From Chloroflexota bacterium (GTDB lineage Bacteria > Chloroflexota > Dormibacteria > Dormibacterales > Dormibacteraceae): a DNA stretch of 9,238 bases. The notes under the pieces are model-generated. The model worked only from the letters and a program-made list of their open reading frames with translations, did not search any database and was not told the DNA's origin. The stretch lies in contig VBJR01000265.1 in NCBI GenBank assembly GCA_005880175.1, positions 593 to 9,830 on the forward strand, in the 5' to 3' direction. Numbering within the stretch: the stretch's first letter is position 1; each line of letters starts with the position of its first letter. Both the position numbers and the translations under genes were made by a program. Shown in pieces: positions 1-6,253 of the stretch.

Positions 1-106
1 TCGACACGCCCTTCTCGTCCAGCCCCAGGTCCTGGTGGATGGCGGGGATCAGGGGCGGGACGGCGAGCAGGGTGACGCGCAGGTCGAACCCGCCCAGCCA
101 GAGCAC
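1..106 (-). CDS. MFS-type transporter, N-terminal fragment (start uncertain, cut by window edge)
   Basis: The minus-strand frame leaving the window at base 1 encodes a hydrophobic segment with GGFDLRVTLLAVPPLIPAI followed by HQDLGLDEKG. This layout, a first membrane helix with an xLR motif and then a short loop with 'xDLGLxxxxVS', is typical of major facilitator transporters of the cyanate/nitroimidazole (CynX/NimT-like) group. Only about 35 codons are present from the GTG at 104-106. The frame stays open and hydrophobic upstream (LLPLLAVLW, to about base 142), so the real protein probably starts earlier, but there is no ATG, GTG or TTG on this strand in any frame between 107 and 210. It lies just downstream of the acyl-CoA ligase on the same strand and could import a carboxylate substrate; that link is inference. 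Family call moderate, start poor. Confidence 0.55.
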   Translation of the reverse strand, partial: MLWLGGFDLRVTLLAVPPLIPAIHQDLGLDEKGVS

Positions 107-200
107 GGCCAGGAGCGGGAGCAGCGGACGGAGCCGGGTCAGCGCGCTCGGGTCGGAGGTGGCCGTCGGACTCGGCTGGGCCGGGCGGGTGAGCTCGTCT

Positions 201-2156
201 CTAGTGGCGTGCGGCGTCGATGGCCTCCAGCGCGGCCGGGTTCTCGAGCGCGGAGACGTCGCCCGGCGCCTGGCCCAGGTAGACGGACCGGACCAGGCGG
301 CGCAGGATCTTCGCGTTGCGCGTCCGGGGCAGGTCGGCGACGAAGTGCACGGCCGCCGGCCGCAGCGGCCGGCCCAGCGCCTCGGCCACCTCGCCCTTCA
401 GCCGGTCGGCCAGCTCGGGCCCGGCCTCGACGCCGGGCCGCGTCACGACGAAGCAGACCAGCGCCTCGCCCTTCAGCTCGTCCGGCACGCCGATGGCGGC
501 CGACTCGGCGACCGCCGGGTCGCCGACCAGGACCGACTCCACCTCGGCCGGCCCCAGCCGCTTGCCGGCGATCTGGATCGTGTCGTCGGAGCGGCCGAGC
601 ACGTACCAGAGGCCGTCGTCCGCGACGTACGCCCAGTCGCCGTGCACCCAGACGCCTGGGAAGCGCGACCAGTACGTCTCCACGTAGCGCTCGCGGTTGC
701 CCCAGAAGCCGCGCGTCATGCCCGGCCAGGGCCCCCGGACCGCCAGCTCGCCGACCTCGCCGCGCACGCTCCGGCCCTGCTCGTCGAGGACGTCGGCGGC
801 CATGCCGGGCAGCGCCGCGAACGAGCACGGCCGGACCGGGCTGAGCACGTTGCCGCACAGGATGCCGCCGGCGATCTCGGTCCCGCCCGTGTAGTTGATG
901 ACGGGGACGCGGCCGCCGCCGACCTCGCGGAAGTACCAGGTGAACGGCTCGGGGTTCCACGGCTCGCCGGTGCCGCCCAGGATCCGGAGGCTGGTCAGGT
1001 CGTGCCGGCGGGGGTGGTCGGGGCCGGCCGCCATCAGGCCGCGGACCAGGGTGGGGGAGACGCCGAGCACGGTCACCCGGTGCCGCTCGACCATCGCCCA
1101 GAGGCGGTCGGGCGCCGGCGTGTCGGGGGTGCCGTCGTACAGCACCATCGTGGCGCCCAGCAGCAGGGTGCCGAAGATCAGCCAGGGGCCCATCATCCAC
1201 CCGATGTCGGTGAACCAGAAGACCACGTCGTCGGGCTGGACGTCGAAGCAGTGGGCCATGTCCTGCGCGGTCTTGACGGGGAAGCCGCCGTGCACGTGGA
1301 CCGCGCCCTTGGGCTTGCCGGTCGTGCCGCTGGTGTAGATGACCATCAGCGGCGCCTCGGGGTCGAGCACCTCGGTGTCCGGGACGCCCTCATCGGCGCT
1401 GGCGGCGGTCAGCTCGGCCCAGTCGTGGTCGCGGCCCTCGGTCCAGGGCACCTCGCGGCCGACCCGGCGCAGCACGACGACGTGCTCGACGCCGGGGGCG
1501 TCGGCCAGGGCCTGGTCGGCGGTCTCCTTCATGTGGATGACGCTGCCGCGGCGGAAGAAGCCGTCGGCGCAGAGCAGGACCTTCGCCCCGCCGTCGTTCA
1601 GGCGGCCGGCGATGGCGCCGGGGCCGTAGCCGCTGAACAGGGGCAGGAAGATCGCCCCCAGCTTGGCGCAGGCGAGCAGGGCGACGGCGGCCTCGGGGAC
1701 GAGCGGCAGGAAGACGGCCACGCGGTCGCCGGGCCCGACGCCGAGCCGGCGCAGCCCGGCGGCCAGCCGGCCGACCTCGGCCGCGAGCTCGCGGTACGTG
1801 AGGCGGCGGACCTCGCCGCCCTCGCCCTCCCAGACGACGGCGGGCTTGCCGGCGGCGGGGCCGTCCAGCCAGCGGTCCAGGCAGCTGTCCACGACGTTCA
1901 TGCGGGCGCCGGGCCACCAGCGGGCCCACTCGACGCCGTCGCTCAGGTCCACGACCCGGTCGTAGGGCCTGCGGAAGCGGAGGCCGATGTCGTCCGCGAC
2001 CGCGGCCCAGAACCACTCGACGTCCGCGGTCGAGCGGCGCTGCAGCTCCGCCAGGTCGGCGATGCGGTGGGCGTCCATGAACCGCCGGAGCCGGCTGTGG
2101 CGGACGACCTCGGGGGTCGGCTCCCAGAGGACGTCACCGATCACGACCGGCTGCAT
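201..2156 (-). CDS. AMP-forming acyl-CoA ligase, acetyl-CoA synthetase-like
   Basis: The 651-residue protein belongs to the ANL adenylate-forming superfamily and should join a short carboxylic acid to CoA through an acyl-AMP intermediate, in the cytoplasm. Length and the N-terminal region (EWFWAAVADDIGL, then the VVDLSDGVEWARWWPGARMN stretch) match the acetyl/propionyl-CoA synthetase type. Visible motifs are the ATP-binding loop YTSGTTGKPKG at residues 274-284, an A5-type motif NYTGGTE at 421-427, GDW with Asp507, GRSDDTIQIAGKRL from about 521, and the C-terminal catalytic lysine K616 in TRNAKILRR. The usual context of that lysine is SGK; here it is NAK. I chose ATG 2156, not the longer open frame to 2519, because the extra residues are Pro/Gly/Ala-rich and antisense-like and family homology starts at this Met. 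The start overlaps the upstream gene by 16 bases. No Shine-Dalgarno is seen, but a TACAAT hexamer sits 8 bases upstream, suggesting a leaderless mRNA. Substrate is not certain: acetate, propionate or another small acid. Confidence 0.9.
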   Translation of the reverse strand: MQPVVIGDVLWEPTPEVVRHSRLRRFMDAHRIADLAELQRRSTADVEWFWAAVADDIGLRFRRPYDRVVDLSDGVEWARWWPGARMNVVDSCLDRWLDGPAAGKPAVVWEGEGGEVRRLTYRELAAEVGRLAAGLRRLGVGPGDRVAVFLPLVPEAAVALLACAKLGAIFLPLFSGYGPGAIAGRLNDGGAKVLLCADGFFRRGSVIHMKETADQALADAPGVEHVVVLRRVGREVPWTEGRDHDWAELTAASADEGVPDTEVLDPEAPLMVIYTSGTTGKPKGAVHVHGGFPVKTAQDMAHCFDVQPDDVVFWFTDIGWMMGPWLIFGTLLLGATMVLYDGTPDTPAPDRLWAMVERHRVTVLGVSPTLVRGLMAAGPDHPRRHDLTSLRILGGTGEPWNPEPFTWYFREVGGGRVPVINYTGGTEIAGGILCGNVLSPVRPCSFAALPGMAADVLDEQGRSVRGEVGELAVRGPWPGMTRGFWGNRERYVETYWSRFPGVWVHGDWAYVADDGLWYVLGRSDDTIQIAGKRLGPAEVESVLVGDPAVAESAAIGVPDELKGEALVCFVVTRPGVEAGPELADRLKGEVAEALGRPLRPAAVHFVADLPRTRNAKILRRLVRSVYLGQAPGDVSALENPAALEAIDAARH

Positions 2157-2860
2157 TGGTTTGGATTGTATGCCCGCTCCGGCGGCCGCGGCGTCGGGGG
2201 CGGAGGGCTGCCCCCGGGCCGCGGGGGCGCCCGGCCCCGGCCCCGGCGGGCCGCCGCCTTCCGGCCGCGCGCGGCCGCCGTGGCCAGCAGGCGGTCCGCT
2301 TCGCAGCGCAGCTCCCAGTAGTTGCACCACGCGGCTCGCGAGCGGTGGACCGCCCGCAGGGCGTTCTCCCGCGCTCGCGCCGCTCGCACCGCCTGGTCCT
2401 GGGCGCACGCCCACCGGTCCAGGGCCCTGCCCACCGTCAGCTGGACGCGCTGCCACCAGTCCGCGACCGCCGCCTGCTCCACCGCCGGGGGCGGCGGAGG
2501 CAGCGACAGGAACTTCCACGCCCCGCCCTGGCGCAGGACCGTGAGCCGGGGGACGCCGTCCGGGCTGCCCGGGAGGGACCGCGGGCGCGGGTGGTGCGGG
2601 TTGGCCGCCATCAGCCGCGCCTGCATCGCGAAGACCAGGTGGTGGGCGGCCCTGACCGTTCGCGGCCGGTCGGCCGGGACCCGGCCCAGCCGGATCTGCA
2701 GCGACCGGACCCCGTCCGCCAGGTCCGGCGGGCAGGCCGCCAGCTCGGCCAGCCGCAGCTCCTCGACCCGCTCCAGCAGGGCGTCGGACTCGGCCAGCAG
2801 CTGCCGGCGGTGGACCTCCGCGGCGTCGATGTCGTCCAGGATCTCGGCGAGTGCGCTCAT
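2141..2860 (-). CDS. Hypothetical protein with coiled-coil-like N-terminus and Pro/Arg-rich tail
   Basis: I do not recognise this 239-residue protein. Residues 1-42 form an acidic, Leu-rich helix likely to make a coiled coil (LLAESDALLERVEELRLAEL). Residues 50-90 continue as helices with AAHHLVFAMQARLMAANPHH. A short patch AWKFLSL is followed by five prolines (121-125). Residues 126-198 are again helical, basic and rich in Trp (DWWQRVQ, ALDRWACAQDQ, AAWCNYWELRCEADRLL). Residues 199-239 are a disordered Arg/Pro/Gly tail. No signal peptide or membrane helix is present. Amphipathic helices and biased third codon positions support real coding; the opposite-strand frames read as Arg/Pro/Ser repeats. 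It overlaps the ligase start by 16 bases, so the two may be co-transcribed, and its tail codons carry the ligase -10 element. Function unknown; a scaffold or nucleic-acid-associated role would be only a guess. Confidence 0.7.
   Translation of the reverse strand: MSALAEILDDIDAAEVHRRQLLAESDALLERVEELRLAELAACPPDLADGVRSLQIRLGRVPADRPRTVRAAHHLVFAMQARLMAANPHHPRPRSLPGSPDGVPRLTVLRQGGAWKFLSLPPPPPAVEQAAVADWWQRVQLTVGRALDRWACAQDQAVRAARARENALRAVHRSRAAWCNYWELRCEADRLLATAAARGRKAAARRGRGRAPPRPGGSPPPPTPRPPERAYNPNQCSRS
2165..2170 (-). promoter_or_regulatory. Candidate -10 element (TACAAT) for the acyl-CoA ligase, leaderless
   Basis: On the minus strand the sequence CATACAATCC ends just before the ligase ATG, with 8 bases between the TACAAT hexamer and the start codon. 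This places the expected transcription start at or within a base or two of the ATG, so the message would have no leader. It fits the lack of a ribosome binding site. No recognisable -35 box is seen. The hexamer lies in the Tyr-Asn codons near the end of the upstream gene. Confidence 0.55.
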
Positions 2861-2867
2861 GCCCGGC

Positions 2868-2873
2868 AGCGTA
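2868..2873 (-). promoter_or_regulatory. Weak candidate -10 (TACGCT) for the hypothetical gene
   Basis: TACGCT fits the loose actinobacterial TAnnnT pattern and lies exactly 7 bases before the ATG at 2860, the same distance as the stronger TACAAT before the carboxylase. No Shine-Dalgarno is visible before this ATG, so a leaderless start is plausible. The hexamer by itself is weak evidence. Confidence 0.3.
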
Positions 2874-2888
2874 GAGGTGGGCGCCCGC

Positions 2889-2917
2889 TCGAATAAAGCC
2901 GCTCTTTACCAGGTTGG
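2889..2917. promoter_or_regulatory. A/T-richer patch in the divergent intergenic region
   Basis: Between the minus-strand hypothetical gene and the plus-strand mobA-like gene is a 111-base divergent gap. It holds one of the few A/T-rich patches of the window (CGAATAAAGCCGCTCTTTACC), including a small inverted repeat AAAG-N5-CTTT. Such a patch between divergent genes could hold promoters or an operator, but I cannot match either strand to a good -35/-10 pair. Confidence 0.3.
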
Positions 2918-2971
2918 ATGCCGGCCCGCGCCTGGCGGCGGCCGGTCGCCTGCCCGCGAGATGATGGTCAG

Positions 2972-3595
2972 GTGATCCTGCCGGCGACGCTCGTCGTGCT
3001 GGCCGGGGGCGACAGCCGGCGCATGGGCCGGCCCAAGGCGCTCCTGCCGGTCGCGGGCACGACGTTGATCGAGTGGCTGACCGCTCGTCTGAGCCCCGGG
3101 TTCGCGCACCTCGTCGTCGCCGCCCGCGACCCCGAGCGGGTGCCGGCGAGCCTGCGGCGCCACGTGGCGCCCGACCTGCACGCCGGCGCCGGCCCGCTGG
3201 CCGGCGTCGAGGCCGGTCTGGCCGCCTCGCCCCACGACGTCGTCGTCGCCGTCGCCTGCGACATGCCGGCCGTCACGCCCGACCTGCTCCGCCGGCTCCA
3301 CGACGCCGCGGCGGGCGCCGACGCGGCCGTGCCCCGGATCGCCGGCCGGCCCGAGCCGGCCTGCGCCGCGTACCGCCGGCCGGCGGCGCGACCCATCGCC
3401 CGCGCGCTCGCCGCCGGCCGCCTGCGCGCGACCGACGTCCTGGTCGACCTGGGCGTCCGCTGGCTGGACGGCGAGGACCCGGCGCTGTTCGCGAACCTCA
3501 ACACGCCCGCCGACTACGCGCGCTTCCTCGACGAGTACGTGCACGTACCGCCCACCGAACGCGAGCCACATGCGCCTCGCCGCGACCCGGCATAA
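2972..3595 (+). CDS. mobA: Molybdenum cofactor guanylyltransferase (MobA-like)
   Basis: The 207-residue protein is a nucleotidyltransferase of the MobA type, which joins GMP from GTP to molybdopterin to form the guanine dinucleotide cofactor used by some molybdoenzymes. Motifs in order: LAGGDSRRMGRPKALLPV at residues 10-27 (nucleotide loop, with Lys22), HAGAGPLAGVEAGL from residue 70, ACDMP with the metal-binding Asp97, a substrate stretch PEPACAAYRRP, and NLNTPADY near the end (Asn177). Length is normal for the family. I chose GTG 2972 because family members begin a few residues before the LAGG loop. An in-frame ATG at 2918, with AGG seven bases upstream, would add 18 residues that do not look like the family. 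Related enzymes that use CTP (MocA) share this fold, so the nucleotide is not settled. No molybdoenzyme gene is visible nearby. The stop codon TAA lies inside the candidate -10 box of the etf operon. Confidence 0.82.
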   Translation: MILPATLVVLAGGDSRRMGRPKALLPVAGTTLIEWLTARLSPGFAHLVVAARDPERVPASLRRHVAPDLHAGAGPLAGVEAGLAASPHDVVVAVACDMPAVTPDLLRRLHDAAAGADAAVPRIAGRPEPACAAYRRPAARPIARALAAGRLRATDVLVDLGVRWLDGEDPALFANLNTPADYARFLDEYVHVPPTEREPHAPRRDPA

Positions 3596-3596
3596 T
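3591..3596 (+). promoter_or_regulatory. Candidate -10 element (CATAAT) for the etfB operon
   Basis: CATAATCC at the very end of the mobA-like gene differs from the ideal TATAAT by one base. A start site about 7 bases downstream would give a leader of roughly 45-50 bases before the etfB TTG, enough for the visible ribosome binding site. No clear -35 box is found 16-18 bases upstream. The mobA stop codon is part of the hexamer. Confidence 0.5.
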
Positions 3597-3635
3597 CCAG
3601 ACGAGGCACGCAGAACACGCCTGACCACACAACCA

Positions 3636-3642
3636 GTGAGGG
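3636..3642 (+). promoter_or_regulatory. Ribosome binding site supporting the TTG start of etfB
   Basis: GTGAGGG lies 7 bases before the TTG at 3650. It is what decides this start, since the protein reads with the standard family N-terminus MKIVVTVKQVPD and no ATG or GTG is available at that point. Confidence 0.6.
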
Positions 3643-3649
3643 CTCGCTC

Positions 3650-4411
3650 TTGAAGATTGTCGTAACCGTCAAGCAGGTCCCGGACCCGAACGCCCCCCAG
3701 GGGCTCGATCCCGACAACACGATCGCGCGTGACCGGGAGGTCGTGCTGGACCCCGGGGACGAGTGCGGCATCGAGATCGGTCTCCAGCTCAAGGAGGCGC
3801 ACGGCGGCGAGGTCGTGCTGGTGTCGATGGGCCCCGAGAAGGCCCGCGACGCCATTCGCAAGGGCCTGTCGATGGGCGCCGACCGCGGCATCCTGATCAC
3901 CGACGAGCAGCTGGCCGGGGCCGACGCGCTGCTCACGGCGCGGGCGCTCGCGGCGGCGATCGGGCCCGAGTCCGCGGACCTGGTCATCTGCGCCACCGAG
4001 TCGTACGACGGCTCGACCGGGATGGTGCCGCCGATGCTGGCCGAGCTCCTCGGCGTGCCCCAGCTCACGTTCGCCAAGCACGTGGAGGTGGCCGGCGGCA
4101 CGGTCACCGTGCACCGGCAGACCGAGGCCGGCTACCAGGTGGTCGAGGCGGCCACCCCCGGTCTCATCACCGTGACCGCGGGCATCGCGGAGCCGCGCTA
4201 CGCCTCGCTCAAGGGCATCATGGCGGCGCGCTCCAAGGAGGTGCGGGTCGTCACCGCCGCCGACCTCGGCGTCGAGCGCGGGGAGGCGGCCGAGACGGTG
4301 GAGGGCATCGCCGACGCCGAGTCCAGGGCCGCCGGTGAGGTGGTCGAGGACGACGGCACGATCGGTGTGGAGAAGATCATCGGCGTGCTCCAGGCCGCCA
4401 AGGTCATCTGA
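3650..4411 (+). CDS. etfB: Electron transfer flavoprotein subunit beta
   Basis: The 253-residue protein is the AMP-binding beta subunit of electron transfer flavoprotein. It pairs with EtfA to carry electrons from acyl-CoA dehydrogenases and related flavoenzymes to the membrane quinone pool. The N-terminus MKIVVTVKQVPDPNAP is the usual one. The family signature runs from about residue 155 to 196: VHRQTEAGYQVVEAATPGLITV, then AGIAEPRYASLKGIMAARSKEV, which contains the loop that recognises partner dehydrogenases. Length is normal. Translation starts at TTG, supported by GTGAGGG upstream. etfA follows after 11 bases. The sequence resembles the classical (housekeeping) Etf group; I see no linked butyryl-CoA dehydrogenase or FixCX genes that would suggest a bifurcating type, but flanking genes beyond the window are unknown. 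Confidence 0.96.
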   Translation: MKIVVTVKQVPDPNAPQGLDPDNTIARDREVVLDPGDECGIEIGLQLKEAHGGEVVLVSMGPEKARDAIRKGLSMGADRGILITDEQLAGADALLTARALAAAIGPESADLVICATESYDGSTGMVPPMLAELLGVPQLTFAKHVEVAGGTVTVHRQTEAGYQVVEAATPGLITVTAGIAEPRYASLKGIMAARSKEVRVVTAADLGVERGEAAETVEGIADAESRAAGEVVEDDGTIGVEKIIGVLQAAKVI

Positions 4412-4413
4412 GC

Positions 4414-4420
4414 GGAGGAG
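4414..4420 (+). promoter_or_regulatory. Strong Shine-Dalgarno site of etfA
   Basis: GGAGGAG lies between the etfB stop and the etfA ATG, two bases before the start codon by its last G. It is the strongest ribosome binding site in the window and fixes ATG 4423. Confidence 0.7.
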
Positions 4421-4422
4421 AC

Positions 4423-5385
4423 ATGGCGAAGATCCTGGTCTACGCGGAGCAGACGGAAGGCAGGCCGGCGAGCACCGCCCTCGAGCTGCTCACGAAGGCG
4501 CGCGAGCTCGGCGACGTCGAGGCGGTCGCGCTCGGCCCGGGCGCCCGGGAGGCGGCCGGGCCGCTGGGCAGGCACGGCGCGGCCCGCGTGCTGGTCAACG
4601 AGGACGCCCTGTTCGCGGAGTACCTCGCCGAGCCGGCGACGGACTGCCTGGCGGCCCTGGTCGGCGCCGAGTCGCCCGACCTGGTCCTGTTCGCGTTCAG
4701 CCCCGACTCCCGCGAGGTCGCCGGCCGGCTGGCCGCGCGGCTGGGCACCGGCCTCATCTCCAACGCGATGGACGTCGAGGCCCGGGACGGCGGCTTCGCG
4801 GCGAAGGTCCCGTACTTCGGCGGCGCCAAGGTCGCCACGTACCGGGCCAACGCCCGGCCCGCGATCGTGCTGGTCCGGCCCAAGTCGTTCGAGGCCGGCG
4901 AGAGCGGCGGCGACGCCGAGGTGGTCGAGGTGGCCGCCGCGGCCGGCGACGGCTCGAAGCGCGCGCGCATCGTCGAGACCAAGACCGAGGCCGCCGACAA
5001 GGTGAAGCTGGAGGACGCCCGGGTGGTCGTCTCCGGCGGCCGCGGCCTGGGCGGGCCGGAGAACTTCCACTACGTCGAGGAGCTGGCCGACGCCCTGGGC
5101 GGCGCCGCCGGCGCCAGCCGCGCCGTGGTGGACGCCGGCTGGGTGCCGTATGCCATGCAGGTCGGCCAGACGGGCAAGACGGTGCGGCCGGGCGTCTACA
5201 TCGCGGCGGGCATCTCGGGCGCGATGCAGCACACGGTCGGCATGAAGGGCTCCAAGGTGATCGTCGCGATCAACAAGGACCCGGACGCCCCGATCCTGAA
5301 GATGGCGGACCTGGGCGTCGTCGGCGACGCGCTGAAGATCCTGCCCAAGCTGACCGAAGCGGTCAAGGCGAAGAAGGGCTCCTAG
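4423..5385 (+). CDS. etfA: Electron transfer flavoprotein subunit alpha
   Basis: The 320-residue protein is the FAD-binding alpha subunit that forms a heterodimer with EtfB. The N-terminal half ([20 protein letters not shown], later [22 protein letters not shown]) is the conserved Etf domain. The C-terminal half is the FAD domain: SGGRGLG at 204-210 with Arg207, [22 protein letters not shown] at 246-252, the signature [16 protein letters not shown] around 259-274, and INKDPDAPI with Asn284. All the usual FAD-contact motifs are intact and the length is normal. It is the second gene of the etfBA pair. It ends at TAG 5383-5385, and the following open frame begins within two bases of that stop in another frame, so downstream genes are probably translated from the same message. 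Confidence 0.97.
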   Translation: MAKILVYAEQTEGRPASTALELLTKARELGDVEAVALGPGAREAAGPLGRHGAARVLVNEDALFAEYLAEPATDCLAALVGAESPDLVLFAFSPDSREVAGRLAARLGTGLISNAMDVEARDGGFAAKVPYFGGAKVATYRANARPAIVLVRPKSFEAGESGGDAEVVEVAAAAGDGSKRARIVETKTEAADKVKLEDARVVVSGGRGLGGPENFHYVEELADALGGAAGASRAVVDAGWVPYAMQVGQTGKTVRPGVYIAAGISGAMQHTVGMKGSKVIVAINKDPDAPILKMADLGVVGDALKILPKLTEAVKAKKGS

Positions 5386-5386
5386 G

Positions 5387-5506
5387 GCGATCGAGCGAGC
5401 CCACGCGGAGGAGCTGCTCGCCGAGCGGGCGAGGCTGCGCGAGGCGCGGGACTTCGCCGGCGCGGACGCGATCCGTGGCCGCCTGCGCGACGGCGGCTGG
5501 GAGGTC
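5387..5506 (+). other. In-frame coding extension resembling the C-terminal hairpin of cysteinyl-tRNA synthetase
   Basis: Reading in the glycosyltransferase frame upstream of its first GTG gives AHAEELLAERARLREARDF followed by AGADAIRGRLRDGGWEVV, then DSREGSRLQEVE at the annotated start. This pattern (ARxxRDFAxADAIRxxLxxxGWxVxDxxxGSxL) is the well-known last part of cysteinyl-tRNA synthetase. The frame is open from 5354 to the glycosyltransferase stop, but contains no ATG, GTG or TTG before 5507. Candidate unusual starts are ATC 5390 or CTG 5414; GGAGGAG occurs at 5407-5413. It is probably translated as the N-terminus of the next gene. The match to the synthetase pattern is from memory, not from a search. 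Confidence 0.5.
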
Positions 5507-6253
5507 GTGGACTCGCGGGAGGGCAGCCGCCTCCAGGAGGTGGAGCTGCCGCCGCCGCCGCGCGCCGTGACGATGCTGACGCTCGTCCACGGCTGGCCCG
5601 GGGACGCCGAGCGCTGGCTCGACGGCGTGCTCGCCCACACCGCCGGGCACGACTTCGAGGCGCTGCTGGCCGACAACTCGGGCGACCCGGACGTCGCCTC
5701 CCGGCTCGCGGCCCGGAAGGGCGAGCGCGCGCGCGTCCTGACGATCGATCCGCCCGCGGGCTGGGCCGAGGCGGCCAACCAGGCGCTGGAGACCGCGGCC
5801 GGCGAGACCGTGGTCCTGTTCGACCCCGGCGTCGAGCTGCACGGCGACGCGGCCGGCCCGCTGCTCGACGCGCTGACACGGCCCGGCGTGGCGGTGGCGG
5901 GCGCGTTCGGCGTGCGCTGCGAGGGCCGGGTCGGCCACTTCCACGCCAACGAGGGGCCGGTCGTGGACGCGATCGAGGGGTACGTGCTGGCATTCCGGCG
6001 GCGGGACGCGCTCGACGCGGGCGGGTTCGACCGCAAGTTCCGGTTCTACCGCCTGGCCGACTTCGAGCTCTGCTTCAAGCTGCGCGACAAGCTGGGTGGG
6101 ACCGCGGTCGTCGTGCCCGGGCTGCCGGTCGAGCGCCACGAGCACCGGCTCTGGGAGGCGCTCGACGAGGAGGAGCGGGAGCGGCGATCGCGCCGCAACT
6201 ACTACCGGCTGCTGGATCTCTGGGGAAAGCGGGAGGACTTGATCACGAGATGA
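5507..6253 (+). CDS. Family-2-like glycosyltransferase (true start probably upstream)
   Basis: From GTG 5507 the protein has 248 residues. After the synthetase-like segment and a Pro-rich linker (PPPPR, 15-19) comes a GT-A type domain: MLTLVHGWPGDAERWLDGVL, ADNSGD at 55-60 in place of the usual VDNGSxD, GWAEAANQALETAAGE (the GFaxaxNxGl position), VLFDPGVEL at 103-111, and the acceptor-side block GGFDRKFRFYRLADFELCFK at 172-191. The metal-binding DxD position reads Asp106-Pro-Gly, so the second acidic residue is missing; activity may be altered or use another residue. No membrane helix is seen. Donor and acceptor are unknown. The stop overlaps the next ATG (ATGA), implying coupled translation. 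GTG 5507 is the first standard start codon; its GGAGG is only two bases upstream, which is too close to be convincing. Confidence 0.72.
   Translation: MDSREGSRLQEVELPPPPRAVTMLTLVHGWPGDAERWLDGVLAHTAGHDFEALLADNSGDPDVASRLAARKGERARVLTIDPPAGWAEAANQALETAAGETVVLFDPGVELHGDAAGPLLDALTRPGVAVAGAFGVRCEGRVGHFHANEGPVVDAIEGYVLAFRRRDALDAGGFDRKFRFYRLADFELCFKLRDKLGGTAVVVPGLPVERHEHRLWEALDEEERERRSRRNYYRLLDLWGKREDLITR

Noticed and set aside
2262..2277. A perfect 16-base palindrome, CGGCCGCGCGCGGCCG.
   Set aside because: It lies in the GC-only Arg/Ala codons of the hypothetical gene; palindromes made only of G and C are expected in such DNA and there is no U-tract or spacing that would suggest a terminator or operator.
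39..2321. A 760-codon plus-strand open frame opposite the acyl-CoA ligase.
   Set aside because: It reads as His/Asp/Ala/Gly/Val-rich sequence, the usual antisense shadow of a GC-rich gene, and has no recognisable motif; the minus-strand ligase is certain.
2156..2519. Extending the acyl-CoA ligase upstream to an ATG at 2519.
   Set aside because: The added 121 residues are low-complexity Gly/Pro/Ala sequence overlapping the hypothetical gene, while family similarity starts at ATG 2156.
3604..3622. A possible short hairpin (AGGC ... GCCT) between mobA and etfB.
   Set aside because: Only four pairs around an 11-base loop, with no T-run after it; too weak for a terminator or riboswitch.
2906..4114. 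A 402-codon minus-strand frame across mobA and etfB.
   Set aside because: It is an antisense shadow of two well-supported genes, with repetitive Arg/Gly/Val/His composition.
4198..6036. A 612-codon minus-strand frame opposite etfA and the glycosyltransferase.
   Set aside because: Ser/Arg/Pro-rich shadow sequence with no domain; etfA is unambiguous on the other strand.
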